A stretch of DNA of 64,000 nucleotides from Platycnemis pennipes (Eukaryota > Arthropoda > Insecta > Odonata > Platycnemididae), in NCBI GenBank assembly GCA_933228895.1, contig CAKOGI010000034.1, forward strand, positions 26,640 through 90,639, written 5' to 3'. The translations under genes and the position numbers were made by a program. Of this stretch, positions 44,960 through 58,602 are shown piece by piece. The stretch's first letter is position 1. Every line of letters starts with the position of its first letter. Under the pieces are notes generated by a model that was not told the DNA's origin, searched no databases, and was given only the letters and a program-made list of their open reading frames with translations.

Positions 44960-45650
44960 TTATGGAAAATAATTCATTCAAAATAATTCCTTCTTTTCCC
45001 ATTAGCGAAATATATTACATTTAGAGGGTGAAAAGTTACATCACTAAGCATACCTACCTGCTAAATGGTAGAGGATTGGCTTGTGGTAGACATATGACAG
45101 AATTTTCAGTGGGGAGTATTTGAAGGAGGCGTATGTAAAAAAATACAGATGAGGGAAACAAAAGCAATATTAACAGAAGCTCCTATAAAGTCAAAATAAT
45201 GGAAAAATATTATTATTTGAAATATTATTATTTGACCAAGTTCAAACGTTCTTAACCATGGTCCAATACCTTTGACGCTGATTAAATCTTATCCGACCGA
45301 AAACCATATCGTCAGGCGTTAGTGGGGCAAATTGAAATTGACGGCAAAACATATAGGACCGTGTATATCAAAGTTTTCATTATTTGATTGACAACAGGAT
45401 TTATAATTAAGCTGTAGTTTTCATACTTTATAGCAGTTTTGGAAAATAATTCCTTCTTTTCCCATTAGCGAAATATATTACATTATGTCACTAAGCATAC
45501 CTGCTAAGTGGTAGAGGATTGGCTTGTGGTAGACATATGGCAGAATTTTCAGTGGGGAGTATTTGAAGGAGGCATCTGTAAAAAAATACAGATAAGGGAA
45601 ACGAAAGCAATATTGACAGAAGCTCCTATTTAGTCAAAATAATGGAAAGA
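44960..45650. repeat. Internal direct duplication, unit 2
   Basis: Counterpart of 27209-27905, with both modules present. Confidence 0.65.
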
Positions 45651-46080
45651 TAATGCAGCTGTTGTTAAAATGTGTTTCACGTGGCTTTGGTATTTATGGA
45701 GAAATTGAAGGGAATATGTGGCAGACACATGGCGACGTCGGATTTTAGAGAGATTACCCTGAGGAGGCCCCCAGCAGCGGAGGGGGTTGGTAGAAAACCA
45801 CGTATCCACGGAAAAATCTATGTGGAGTGGGCATAAGGGTATGTTAAGGAAAAATAAGGGAAGGTATATAATTTCCTCCTGTCCAAATAGGCTTATAATG
45901 AGCCTCGGGTCTTTCTTCTTTATTTTTTTGAAATCTTATTTCCATATAAATATCACTCATCTCCTCCGCGTCCACCTTCTCCAAAGCCTCCTAACCCCGG
46001 AACCTGGGATCCGTAGCCTCCTTATAGCACCATCTATAGTGAGGCTTACGGATCCCTTCCAGGAGTTCAAGGCTCCACAC

Positions 46081-46620
46081 TAGGGCGGATCGGAAAAATC
46101 GATTTTTCGCGGAGAAACTTGGCCCTCTGGAAAAAGTTGTCAAAGTGACTCAAAATGAGGCCAGAAAAATTTGAGATCTCTAGGTCAACCCTAGACCCTC
46201 GCGCCGTGGCCATTTATGGGGAGGGGGCTGAAAATGGAAAAAATCATGTTTTTATAGCGGTTTCCCATGTATTTTGCCGAGTTGCGGCCCTTTAGGGCAA
46301 AAATTTCGTCCATTTGTACGTATCTGTAGCCGTTAAGCCACAAATTGTCTATTTTGAGTGCGCGGCCGCGCGTAATTATGCACCACCCACGCAGCGTCGC
46401 GGCGCAGTGGTCAGAAGGCTGCTCGCGCGCCTCCTGCCGGCTCGCGCCTCCTGCCGGCTCGCGCCTCCTGCCGGCTCGCGCCTCCTGCCCGGTCGCCGCG
46501 AACGCAGCAAAACTCATCACGGATGCGTCTTCCGTCGTTGGTCTCATTAATATTAGATAATTAAACAATTTCCAGGGAATAACAATTACGGAAGAATTGT
46601 ATGAAAGTAATACAAAGCAC
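46081..46620. repeat. Left long terminal inverted repeat of the hAT-type element
   Basis: Complementary to 49172-49685. The left arm has about four CTCCTGCCGGCTCGCG-type units (46421-46495); the right arm has about two. Confidence 0.8.
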
Positions 46621-47686
46621 ACCGTCATCATTCGGGGAGTAAAGAAACACTCCCCGAGTTTAGCCTAATTTTACTATTAATTTTCAGTATGGAGAAAGAA
46701 TACAAAAATAATTAAAGTAGTTATTAGAGCTCACCACGTTGAGGTACCTGCACTATGAACTCCCGCGCCCACACTCCCACTCATAAAACCTTTACCTTTA
46801 CCATAACACCTTTATCAGATTATATGCTCTCGAAAAAATAAGAAAGTGGTCATTTTGTATTACCAGTCGGTTTATCTGTGTGCAAGTATTCGTATTTATA
46901 CTTTGTTTTCATTGAACACTAAAGGTCATTATCGATTTTTTTTATTTTTGAAGTCAAGCAGATAAATGTAAAACTTACTCACTATATCACAGCATGAACT
47001 GAGACTAAGTTTTGAAGGTTGGCATTTTGGTTCTGCTTTCTAGAATTTTCAGTATTTCTTATTGTCTCTCGTTGTTGCGGATGCCAATGAAGCTTGGGTT
47101 ACCTCTTTTACAAATAGGTATTTCAAGAGCGCAAGCTTTTGTGTTACAAGGACAATTACGTTCCACAGTTGAGCATTACTGATGTAATTCTCGAATTTCT
47201 TCAGTCGTGAGATGTGATAGAGCACGAGTCGGTGTTCTCGTCTCATTTTATCAGCAGCTTGTAGTCTTCTGCATCAAATTTAAAATCTGTTAACTCAAAA
47301 TTTCACGATTTTCGTCGCACGCGTATTTCTTCATGCCTCTAAGATTATTTTCCACGCATCTCTTCACACTTCCTCTCCACTGTCAGCAATCATTGGGAGG
47401 AGTAAATTTTCTGAGTGCCCGAAAAAACCGTTTCTCTGAATAACAGGATCAATGACTCTTTTAAGATCTACTGGTAGATATCTTGATCAATTTAATAATT
47501 TCCATAAATGTACAGCACCCTCGTGTATACAATGGTTTTTTTTTACTGAAAACCAGACAGGTGCGTATACTTTTTGAATGACACTAGATTTTATAAATTA
47601 GCGCATGAATTTTCTTTGGACACGTATAGCCTCAGATGTCGGCTGGCCGTAGTGAGCTAACGAGAATGAGCCACATTTTTTGGAGT

Positions 47687-48718
47687 TTATCTGGCCAAAC
47701 TTTCCGAGCGAAATCCTTTGGACACAGTATTAGAAATTCCCCGAAGATACTGCTGGTCACTGCTCAGCAATCTCAAGTCTTCTACGTGGGACAATTTTGT
47801 TGGAACTGGCTCGAATCGTATGATATCAAGAGTGTGGCAGTCTTGAAGGGTGGAGACAATAGGTCTTGCAAACAAATTTGGACCCTTAGTTTGCCCGTCT
47901 AATGTTTCTACCAACTGCCGCTGTGTTAAGTCAATCAAGTGTAATTGGCAAATAGACCCTTGTAAGGGACGTCGGAGTTTTGCTTCCAGAACACGGATGA
48001 TGCTTCCTTCCTGACCTGTATTCACTTTGGTGCCATCGCATCCAATCACTTTTAAATGTGAAAGTTCAATATTTTCTTTCGCAAAAAAATCAAGAATTGC
48101 AGTTGTGATTTTTCTTGCAGATCCTCCTGTGGGGGAGACAAAACCGAAAAATTGTGAGCCTGGCTCTTCAACAAACAAGACATGTTCCTCCCTAACCTTA
48201 GATTGATACGTCCTCTTGCCTATTTTCTCCAGTTTAATTGTTTCATCCTTTCTGCCGTCCAAATACAGACCTTCAATTGCATTGTTTGATTTATCTGTCT
48301 TTGCTTTTACTGAATCTAGCATCTTCTTTTTCTGTCTTCGTAAGTAATGCCGGTCCACTACATTTCACCTGTCTTCCGGAGTTTTGAGCTTTGCGTCGGA
48401 TACAGTTGCACTGACGATCATTGCTGCTGCTCTGAGGGACATGTCACCGGTACTTGCACATACCTCCGCCTCAGTTGGCAATTGAAGACGTCTTTGCCCC
48501 GAAGGAGGTCCAGGTTGATTTTCATTCCTAATCGTATGAAGAAATTTGAGGTCTAAGTCGGTTGGTTCCCCGTTGGTTGAGTTTTCTCGAGATGTAGCGG
48601 AAAATAATTCTTGATGCTCACTTTTTACCTCTTCAAGAATTAACGATTTTGAGTCGACGCTCTCCGACGATCCTCTCCTGAGGTTTTTCTTTAACCGTCG
48701 AGCTTCTGAGGCATCCAA
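47687..48718 (-). pseudogene. hAT-related transposase-like gene, broken
   Basis: One frame on the minus strand: 117 codons from ATG at 48718 to a TGA at 48365, then a further 223 codons in the same frame to 47687. The second part has LYLDGRKDETI, FGFVSPTGGSARKITTAILD, HLKVIGCDGTKVNTGQEGSI and ICQLHLIDLTQRQLVETLDG. I recall this motif set from an invertebrate repeat-encoded family, usually unnamed, in which VIGCDGT-N-G and IC-LH-EL-R are conserved; the Asp and His/Glu-like residues are compatible with an RNase H-fold DDE nuclease. The C-terminal hAT dimerisation region was not found, so the gene is probably truncated as well as interrupted. Confidence 0.6.
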
Positions 48719-49171
48719 TCAACCGGATACCATCTTTCGTTTTGTCCTTTGATCCCTCAAAAATGCCGCTTCATTTGGGAGAACTTTATCCTCTTTCTAA
48801 ATTTACACTTGCTAGTTCTTAGGCTCTGACACGCACAAGAATCACATAGATTCTGGGAATCATTTAAAAATATATTAATTTTTTGTCGATTTCGCACCTT
48901 TCATAGGCTTGCTTGCATTTTTTCTTAAGCCGTAGTACGTCGTATGGTACCGTATAATCATTTTAATCACACCACGCTCCGGAATGATTGGAATAGAGGT
49001 GTGTCTCCATAGTGCGGACACTTTGGCCACCAGACTACTTGATAAGCCGTAGGCTCCCTTCCTGAGCTTTCATATCTCAATGCGTCGCGAACATAAAAAA
49101 AATATTTTACCACTTCTTTAAAAGTCGGTAACGTCAATTCGTTTATGTCGACGAGACAGGAAAAAAAGTTA

Positions 49172-49685
49172 TAGTGTGTAGGGTTATATTACTTTCATAC
49201 AATTCTTCCGTATTTGTTATTCCCTGGAAATTGTTTAATTATCTAATATTAATGAGACCAACGACGGAAGACGCATCCGTGATGAGTTCTGCTGCGTTCG
49301 CGGCGACCGGGCAGGAGGCGCGAGCCGGCAGGAGGCGCGCGAGCGGCCTTCTGACCACTGCGCCGCGACGCTGCGTGGGTGGTGCATAATTACGCGCGGC
49401 CGCGCACTCAAAATAGACAATTTGTGGCTTAACGGCTACAGATACGTACAAATGGACGAAATTTTTGCCCTAAAGGGCCGCAACTCGGCAAAATACATGG
49501 GAAACCGCTATAAAAACATGATTTTTTCCATTTTCAGCCCCCCTCCCCATAAATGGCCACGGCGCGAGGGTCTAGGGTTGACCTAGAGATCTCATATTTT
49601 TCTGGCCTCATTTTGAGTCACTTTGACAACTTTTTCCAGAGGGCCAAGTTTCTCCGCGAAAAATCAATTTTTCCGATCCGCCCTA
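49172..49685. repeat. Right long terminal inverted repeat of the hAT-type element
   Basis: Complement of 46081-46620; ends CCGATCCGCCCTA. Confidence 0.8.
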
Positions 49686-49693
49686 CTCCACAC

Positions 49694-50930
49694 CCCAGGG
49701 GGGTAAGTCTGTAACTTTAGGCGCTTCGTTTGGGAGAAAGAGTTATCTCCCAAAGTTTTCTCCCGACCGAAGTCTGTAACTGGGTGGAGAAAACTTTGGG
49801 AAATTCGTCTTCGAGACTTAAAATGAAAATTACGAATTAAAGCAAGGTTGTCGGCATCAGGAAGAACTTCCGTTTACATTACTTCGCCATAATAATAGTA
49901 ATGACGCAATTTTATAAACGAAATAAGATACAACGACAGTAAGCATAGGTTAACAACAACAAATACAGCCAAGATGGCATCGCTTTCAATTTGATCGAAG
50001 GGAATAATTAATATTATTCATCTCCCTATTGAGGTTTTTTGAGCATGTAGTTAATATTTTGTTAGAACATCGCACTACACTTTCGGTTGCTTTCAGGCTA
50101 TACTCTCCATATTTAGACGCATATAAAAATACAAATCGACTGAGCGCACTCCGTGGAATGTCAGTAGCCAGGCAAATTGTCCGATTGAAAAAGAATTGTT
50201 TTCATTCGGTAAAGGACAGGGTAAACAACGGCATGGAACGCATTTAGATCCGATTTCATAAACTTCTTCTCTAACATTTTCTCGTTTTGAGAGAAGTCAC
50301 TGACAATGACTTATGCTGTCACTGCTCACCCAGCAGTTGCTAACCGACCGATGTGCTTTACAAAATCTAAACTCTCGGCTATTTCTACGTTATTTTGGCA
50401 TGAACACGAAAGTTATCGCATGATTCACCTCAACAATCTGACAACTCGACAGTAAACTTTGAAAAGTCCAATTAATTCTGGGCCATTTCTAAAATGAAAA
50501 TGGGATTACTTTAGAGTTGGTATTGGTTGGTAAAACTTTAGAGTTGGTATAGTCTAGGGGTACTTCAGTGCTCAAAGGGCTAAGGTTATATAGCATCATA
50601 TAAACTAAGATCATAATTATAAGACCTTGAGAAGCATTATTGTGGAGCATTCAGGATCCACTAATGTGGTTAACTTTCTTCCTATCTTTGAGTTTTTGCT
50701 CAGATGATATAAGACTTCCTTTCTTCACTGCAGATGTAACGCATGCATTTCATGAACTACCTTCAGTTTCACAATGCAGATGAGCGTAAAAGTTTTTCTA
50801 ATAAGCATGATTGTCTTGAGAATAACCATGGTTATACCATAACCATAACAAGAGCGCTAAAGGCATTTAAATATATCACTTAATACCTATCTTGTTCATA
50901 GTTTGAAGTGAGTATTTCTTGTTGTCTTCA
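49694..50930. other. Unit 2 sequence between hAT insertion and Copia
   Basis: Matches 28333-29569 of unit 1. No gene is supported; the 72-residue frame at 50029-50247 equals that at 28668-28886. Confidence 0.35.
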
Positions 50931-53900
50931 TGCAGGGTAATCACTTACTTTTGATTATGCGTAACAGACGAACACAAGATTGAACATCGGGCGCGTGCTT
51001 TATTCGACAAGGACAGAGAGATACAGAAGAGCGCCAAAACAAAAGAACACCGAAATGAGTGGCGCTAACTTAAACCTGGTACAGACAAATGAATAGTTAC
51101 TTCCACAATGTTGGGATCACAACAAGAACAACATATAAACAACACTTCCCCTTGATTCCACACATTGGGGATTACCCTCACAGTCCAAAACTTTCTTATA
51201 CCAATTGTCCAACAGTACAATAAAAATCAAATACTTTCACAACATACATAATCACACAGACACAAGTCCTATCTTAGTACACAGTTCTTGAGTCTTCCTT
51301 GCACTAAGTCCTTTAGTTAACAAGTCTGCAATATTAAGGTGAGTTGGCACATACTCAAGATGAATTAGACCTTTTAACACAATGTCCTTAATATAATGGT
51401 ATCTTATGTCAATAGCCTTGGATCTATGATCAACCAGATCAAATTTGGCTAGGGCAATCGCAGGTAGATTGTCAGCCTTGACACAAGGAATCTCACACAT
51501 GAATTTTAGGTTCATCTCCCCAAGGATATTACCTAGCCATAAGGCCTCCCTAGTGGTTAAGGCAAGGGCAATGTATTCAGATTCTTGGGTGGAATTTGCA
51601 ACAACAGTTTGTTTCTTACATTGCCAGTGGATGGGGCCACCAGCTAGCATTGCAACAGTCCCAGAGAAAGATTTGCGGTCAATCTTATTTCCCGCAAAGT
51701 CAGCATCACTGAAAATTTGGGCCTGCACGTTGGTTTTCTGATAAACAATGGCATAATCAATGGTCCCTTTAACATATCTAAACAGGTGCTTTACAGCTGA
51801 CCAGTGGGTTTTCATTGGGTGGGAACAGAACTGACTCAGGTATGACACAGCAAATGAGATATCAGGGCGAGTACCATTAGCAATGTACAAGAGCATGCCT
51901 ATGGCCTTCCTAGAATCACTCTCGTTGACAGCAGCATCAGGCTCACTTGGCCCTTTCATAACACTAGTGCTGAGAGGACACGATACACATTTTGCATTAG
52001 ACATTCCAAATTCATACAACATTTGCTCTATATATTTTGATTGATCAATGGACATAGAATCACAACTCAGTTTTCTGACCCTTAAAGACAAAAAATTACT
52101 TATTTTTCCAAGGCATCTGATCTCCACATGCTTAGATAGATTTTTCTTGAACCAATTAATATATTTGCTTGATCAACACTCCATATGGCTATGTCATCAA
52201 CATACAAAGCAGCGTATATCTTACGGGTTGAACTGAAGAATAAGCAAGGATCGCCATAAGTGAGTTTGAGTGCCATTGACAAAAGTCCATGTACCTGTGA
52301 AAACCCCTGGGCAACAAGTCTAGCCTTAAACTTGTGCAGATTACCATCATTTCCGGTTTTTACACGGAATTTCCATGTAGAGCCGATCACCTTCTCGTTG
52401 AGAGGTCTCGGTACGATGTCCCAAGTTCTCATCTTCTCCAAGTTGGTGAGCTCCTCCTCCATGGCAGCTATCCACCTGGCACGGTGGGGACTCAGCATTG
52501 CTTCCTCCACGGATGTAGGCTCGTGAGGATCATCTTCTTCTGACAGTGTCACCTGGGCTGAGTGGCACTCAGAGCAGCCACATGTGGTAGGTTTGTGCAA
52601 CCTCCCGGAACGCCTTGGGACGACAACTACCTCTTCAACTGCAATGGGTACAGGATCATCATCTGGCAGGTGGATGTTTTGGGCGTAGTCTAATCGTTGA
52701 GGGTCAGGTAGATCAGGTGTTGAGTCCTGAACCTCCAATTCGTCACTCTCCACCAGTTCATCCCCAAAATGCTCGTCACTCTCCACAAGTTCATCCCCAA
52801 AATGTTCGTCACTCTCCTCGAACGTGAATATGTTACTCAATGGATTCTCGTGCTTCCCCTGATCGGTTGACCGCATCTCCTTGAGTGGGAATGTGCTTTC
52901 ATGAAATACTACGTCTCTCCTCACGATGGCACACTTTCTTAATATGCTCCAGAGTCTGTAGCCTCCCTTGGTGCCCTCTTCATAGCCGAGCATGATACAT
53001 TCCTCAGTCTTGCTATCGAGCTTTCTTCGATTCTCCACAATGGCCTGTGCTCTGCAGCCGAATGGTTTGATTTTTATCAGGTATTTCATGACGATCTCGC
53101 ATTTCAGGATCAGGGCAATGGGTATCTTGTTCCGAATAGCACGGCAGGGGCATCGGTTCCTTATGTATGCAGCCGTGTTAAGTGCTTCTGCCCACATATC
53201 TTTGGTAGCTCCAGATTCGATGATCATACACCTTGCCATTTCCATGAGGGTTCGGTTTTGTCGCTCACTCCTGCCATTCTGCTGTGATGAATGAGGTACA
53301 GTTTTCTGGTGAATTATCCCATTCTCAGTCAGATATTTTCCAAATTCATCTGAACAGTATTCACCTCCTCTATCTGATCTTAGTTTCATTATCTTCTCAC
53401 CAGTCATTTGTTCCATCAGAGCCTTGTATTCCTTGAATTTTGTGAGAGCCTCACCCTTGCTTTTCATGGTCTTCACAACAGTGTACCGGGATAAATCATC
53501 AGTGAATACGATTGCATAGAGGGATCCACCCTTGGATGGTGGGTCGAATTTTCCCATGACATCAGTGTGTACAAGTTCAAGGGGTTTGGATGCCCGTGCA
53601 CTCGTTGCAATGAATGGCTTCCTTTGTATTTTCCCTTGGACGCATACGTCACACACTTCCATTTCCTTCCGTTTGAGCTCAGCAAGTGGTGGTATTTTCT
53701 CCAATGCTTGGGCATGGACATGGCCAAGACGTCGATGCCACATTTCCTTGGTTGTCTCTACACTCAACGCCAAAGGTGAGTTAGTCAGTCCTTGCATACT
53801 ACGGTCACCGCTACAGAGTTCATACATCTTTCCGGCTTTCTTGGCTTCGAAGATTATTTCACCATTCAGTGACCCTACAGCAACTTGGTTTCCGAACGTG

Positions 53901-54536
53901 ACGACGACTCCCTTTTCGGTTAGCTGGGGAACAGAAATCAGATGGCAATACAGGCCGGGTACATACTTGACATTCTGCAAACACAATTTCTTGCTCTCTC
54001 CATCTTTCATTCTAGCATAGAGGTTTACAGCCCCTTCCCCTTCAATGGGTAGTTTCACGCCATTTCCTATTTTCACACTTCCCTTTGACCCCACTAAGCG
54101 TTTAAATGCATCGGCATTATGGCACATATGGTCAGTCGCTCCCGAGTCCAAATACCACTTATCTTCGTGCACCTGGTGCCGTGACGAGTCGGATAACAGG
54201 AGTATGGCATTCTCTTCGTCTGAGTCCTCACTACAGGCAACGTTTGTCTTCGACTCACGCTCACGACGTTGTTTCAGTCTTGCTTCCTTAAATTCAGCCC
54301 ATACAGGGCAGTCGCGTGCGGCGTGACCTGGTTTTTCACACGAGAAACATTTGAAGTTGGGTGGGGTGCCCCTTGACCGGTCCCTTCCCCTGGCCTTAAA
54401 CTTACTGCATTTCTTTTGCCAGTTTGCCGGCGGCGGTTCCTTACATTCCTTCAAAACATTCAAGGCTACCGAATCGTCGTTCTTCACTCTGCTGTTCCTC
54501 TCCATCCTCCTTTCTTCAAGCAATAATTTCGTCGAG
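50931..54536 (-). mobile_element. 5'-truncated Copia LTR retrotransposon, unit 2
   Basis: Copy of 29570-33173, with the 3' LTR candidate at 50931-51144 and the same truncation point against the hAT fragment. Confidence 0.85.
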
Positions 54537-54607
54537 CACGAGCGTCGATTATTTACGAGAATCAGCTCGCGCCGATTTTTGTTGCGCATCCTTGACGTCC
54601 ACGACAC
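51252..54607 (-). pseudogene. Copia gag-pol polyprotein, frameshifted, unit 2
   Basis: Same domains and same RT deletion as unit 1. A 2-bp gain (AATTAATATATTTGC versus AATTGATATTTGC, near 52155-52165) shifts the frame just after the YVDD motif. It splits the polyprotein into 52100-54607 (zinc knuckle to RT) and 51252-52127 (RT end and RNase H). The lesion is absent from unit 1, so it arose after duplication. Confidence 0.87.
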
Positions 54608-54898
54608 GATTATTTCAAATCATTTGATTCTGCTAGAATAATCGGCAAAGAATCGTATGCGCCTTTTGAATCTTTGCCGATTCTCAACTCATCACATTAT
54701 CGTCGATTATTCCAAGAATCGATGCGCATTTCGTTCATCACTCGATTATTTTGCTCACAAAAGAATCGGGTAATAATCGTATGATTTTCAAGAATCGTAT
54801 GTTTGTGCAACGATTCTCAAGAATCATACGATTATTCACCGAGGTGCTCATTTCGTTCATCACCCGATTATTTCGCTCACAAAAGAATCGGATAATAA
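54537..54898. mobile_element. hAT element fragment and unit 2/unit 3 junction
   Basis: Essentially the same sequence and endpoints as 33174-33535. The second junction is therefore a copy of the first, as expected for amplification by unequal exchange after one founding join. Confidence 0.8.
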
Positions 54899-55023
54899 AT
54901 CTGTGGAAGGAAAACATACTGTTTCAATAGTGAAAATCAACTTTTACCGAGTTGAGCCTGATACAACTGAACGTATATTACATCTTCCCTAAGTGATCAA
55001 CGATGTATGACGGAGTAATAATT

Positions 55024-55655
55024 CATCCACATCTACATAATACCCTGCAAGCCACCGAAAGGTGTGTTGCAGGGGGTGATTTCTCACCGAAAAGCACCAC
55101 ATCTCATGCTAAATTAATTTGGTAATAATTTACGATTGTATAATTTTTTTGCAGATAAAAATAGCAAAGCAGGCTTGCAATGTAATGTTGTTAGTAAGGT
55201 TTGCTTAAAGTCCTTATACCAACATGCAACTACCATTGCTATGAATTGACCCACTCGAACTGTACTTATGCATTCATATGATCCCAAATTGAACGAAGAA
55301 AGAAGGACATTTTGAAACTTTCGGCAAACAACATCTCTGATTCTGTGATGAAGGTCTGTGTCTGCGGATTCTGTGATTACCATAGTAATTTGGAGTCGCA
55401 AAATATTTTAAACGTCATAACTGAAAAAATTATCTTGGCATTTATTTAAGAGATAAAGTGTAAATTTTGATTTGGCTATGATTACCAATTAAATTCGCTT
55501 AAAAGACTGGTGACGCTAATTCAGTTATCGTTCCGTCCCTCTACAAATACTGGCGATCTTCGCTGCACACGTTTAAGTTCATTTGTTTATGCGTATTTCG
55601 CTTGGATCCCATGTACAGGCAGCGTATTCCAAATGAGGTCTAAAAAGGGAGAAGT
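55024..55655 (-). pseudogene. LINE reverse-transcriptase 3' end, unit 3
   Basis: Counterpart of 33661-34292, sharing its small deletion relative to unit 1, so units 2 and 3 are closer to each other here. Confidence 0.58.
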
Positions 55656-58602
55656 AGGAGATTTCTCGTACATGATCATCACATTTATGCAGATCTTATA
55701 TGATCAACGATTAATATAATTCAACGGCAGATATATTGAATGCCGAATCAAACGTAATAACTGTTTTGACGCCGAGTCTAATTATAAAATTATTTGGCGC
55801 CAATAAATGTTGAACCAAACCGCCGCAAAGAATCACTTGGAGTATAGCTCGGCACTTGCATTGGACAATTAATTGCACCTAAAACCAGTTTGGGGAATTA
55901 ATTCCGAAGCACGCCCAAGTATTAGGAGTACAAAAATATGCTTCCTCCTGCGAGGTCGCAGGAGGGAAACAGGGGCGTGAGAGATAAGCGAGGCTTCCAT
56001 CCCAATACCCCCCCCCTCCCCTTCGATTGCAACACCAATGCACGTGTGGCCATCGGCGACTTCCAGGAATCTCTCAAGCAGCAAGAAGGGCTACCGCCCG
56101 CGTTCGAGACCCCTCTTTAACAGAGTTTCTCCTCAATATTTTTGTAAATATATTTCTCTCATTTCTGCCTAATATCTTCGTTCACTATTCGTGAAATAGC
56201 CTGTACAAGAAGTCGAAAAAAACCATTATCGACAATGCCAAATATTGAAATAGTTTTTACTTCGTTTTTACTTCTTTGTGTACCTCTAAACGTATAAAAC
56301 CTGGATTATCTCTCTTATTCTCCAGTTCATCAAGGATAAATTATAGATGAAATAATTTAGCGGTGGGCATGTGCCGGCGGTGACGGTCATACTTTGGATA
56401 ATGACTTTAAACTTGATAATATGGAGTACATCAATGTTATTGTAACTAATATTTTTCAGTAAAATGTTTAAAATGAGAGTTTTAATTACAATATTAGAAA
56501 TATATATCATTAAAATGTTCGAAATGATGGTTTTTATGCGCTTTCCTCGGCTGGCACTCCGGTTTGAAGGTGGTTTGTGTGCTGTCCCTGACTGTCATGC
56601 TTTGCAATATGACTAACGTATCTTTACTTGATGTTAAGGAGAAGATGGCACAACGCATCCATCATTATGTTCGGAAATAATACTTCCGGAGCCTATCGGA
56701 CGCTTCTGTGTAAAAAGCGATGAGAGAAGACGATGTCGTCAGCGGTTTCCGAGGTAAAGGGGTAGTCTGTTTTGGCGCCAATAATTTTTCTCGTAAACAA
56801 CAGGAAAAAATTTAAAGTTATGAAACGCTATAGTTGCTTGTTAGCATGTAAAGAGTGGTGGCCTTCACCGCCTGCCACACACCGTAAGGTGGCTTGCAGG
56901 TAGATATGGGCAACTTGGTAAATCACCGTGGTATTTTTCGTAAATTACCAACACCTCTGAAAGGTACCGTAATAAACGGTAATTTTCAGAAAAGTTCTTT
57001 TTCAGAAAGTTAATTCCTCAGGAAGATTGGAATGGGTGATATTATAAATTTATAAGCAAAAACGATATAGTTGACATTGTGTCCATGATTAATTCCAATG
57101 AATTCAGAGTAAAATAACAAATTCACATTGCGCAGAGGTAAGTCTTTGGAACGAAAGTTTCTCATAGTGTGACAAAAGAGGCGAATTGCGTGTTGCTGCC
57201 ACTTCGTTGTAATTTTTTAAAATGAGTTATAATAGATAAACGTCGTGATGTGTTTGATATAAGCATCGGCATTTATATCTCATTATTTCGTTTTGAGTCC
57301 TCTTATAAGGATTTGCAGCTCAAAACTTAAAATTACGATAATTTACCCATCTATACTTGCAGGGTATTGCGTAGATAAAGATAACAGTGTTAGCTTAACC
57401 TATGTATTATATTGAATTAAAATAGGAATCATGTTGAGATCGCAGGTTAATATGTAGATATAATCTATACTATAAATTCCAAGATAATATTTTCAGTGAA
57501 CACGCATAAAATATTTAGTGAACCCCAAGCAACTGTGATAGCCTCGACCATAACCGAAAAATTGATTGCCAACAGACAGATTCAACATGTCCTTCTTTCC
57601 TCGTATAATTAGGGCTATATATAGCAGTAACTATATCTAATACCATGGTATAAATTTATGAAAAGCTGTTTAAGATCGGAAATAAATTTCACTGATGCAT
57701 AACAAAGAAATATTTTTTGACATTGACATAAATTTTCTTACTTAATAACAAATTTTGCTTTTGTTAATAACGTACCACAGAAAAAATTGTTTTTCGTATT
57801 CACAAATTGATGAAACTTCTTTTCAAATGAATGAACTATCGTAAATTGGTGTGCAGGAGAAGCAAGAAAGTAATGAGAGAAAAAAGGTACACTACCATAG
57901 TCACTTACATTAGCAACCGTTTTTTGAATATGCTACTGCATGAATTTTTTAAGTAATTAACATATTTCCAATAGTAAGTAGATACTATGGCAATTTTTTC
58001 TACCCCCAATTTCATCTTGCTTAATCTCCGTATTGCAAGTTTAAATGGAAGAAAAAATGTTTCCATGTAAAGGTTAAACTCCAGCAATTGGAATAATTTC
58101 TATAATATTTATTAACTTCTTTCATTTCTACAATGTTATAATTCTGATATCCACGGGTATCAAGGGAAATGTAATACCAGAATATACATTAAACTCGCAG
58201 GTAACGTGTAATAGCAATGTGTAAGTTTGCTGTGCGTATTAAATTTACGAAGCTATGGTATCCACGGAGAAATTGAAACAAATATCCGGAAAAGACATGG
58301 CAAATCCGGGTAACGAGAGCGATTTTATGTTTTCCATATGGTTTGTGTCGAGCGATCATATGTTTTTTTCACAGCGGTACAAGCATTCTCAGGAATCACT
58401 TGGTGATCTACCAGAAAAAGATTCCTTGATTCACTGACTTGGTACCTACAACTCGAAATCACCTGGCGATAAAAAGTTTAATATATTCGTAAAAGAACGA
58501 ACACGACTTGATACACCCCCCATGGACACGAAATAATTTCCAGGGGGTAAGTATCGCCCTGTCCGGCTACGGTCCGGGGGAATTTATCTCTGCCTCCCCC
58601 TC
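55656..58602. other. Unit 3 spacer
   Basis: Matches the spacer of unit 1, with the LINE 3' tail hairpin at 56862-56908. No gene is supported. Confidence 0.35.

Larger units (their letters stand above)
46081..49685 (-). mobile_element. hAT-type transposon private to unit 2
   Basis: CTCCACAC is present at 46073-46080 and 49686-49693 but once in unit 1 (28325-28332), so this is an insertion with an 8-bp duplication, diagnostic of the hAT group. Ends are TAGGGCGGATCGGAAAAATC and its near-exact complement. The inverted repeats are unusually long, about 510-540 bp at each end, GC-rich, and include GCCTCCTGCCGGCTCGC repeats that differ in number between the arms. A broken transposase-like gene lies between on the minus strand. 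Confidence 0.88.
33531..54893 (+). repeat. Array unit 2 (about 21.4 kb)
   Basis: Same order and orientation as unit 1 with high identity. It is longer because of a 1215-bp insertion at 36412, a 3605-bp hAT insertion at 46081 and two more minisatellite copies, partly offset by small deletions. Confidence 0.9.

Noticed and set aside
46191..46631. Open frames in the GC-rich arms of the hAT-type element (also 49174-49451)
   Set aside because: They read through terminal inverted repeats and GCCTCCTGCCGG repeats; both arms give similar frames by complementarity.
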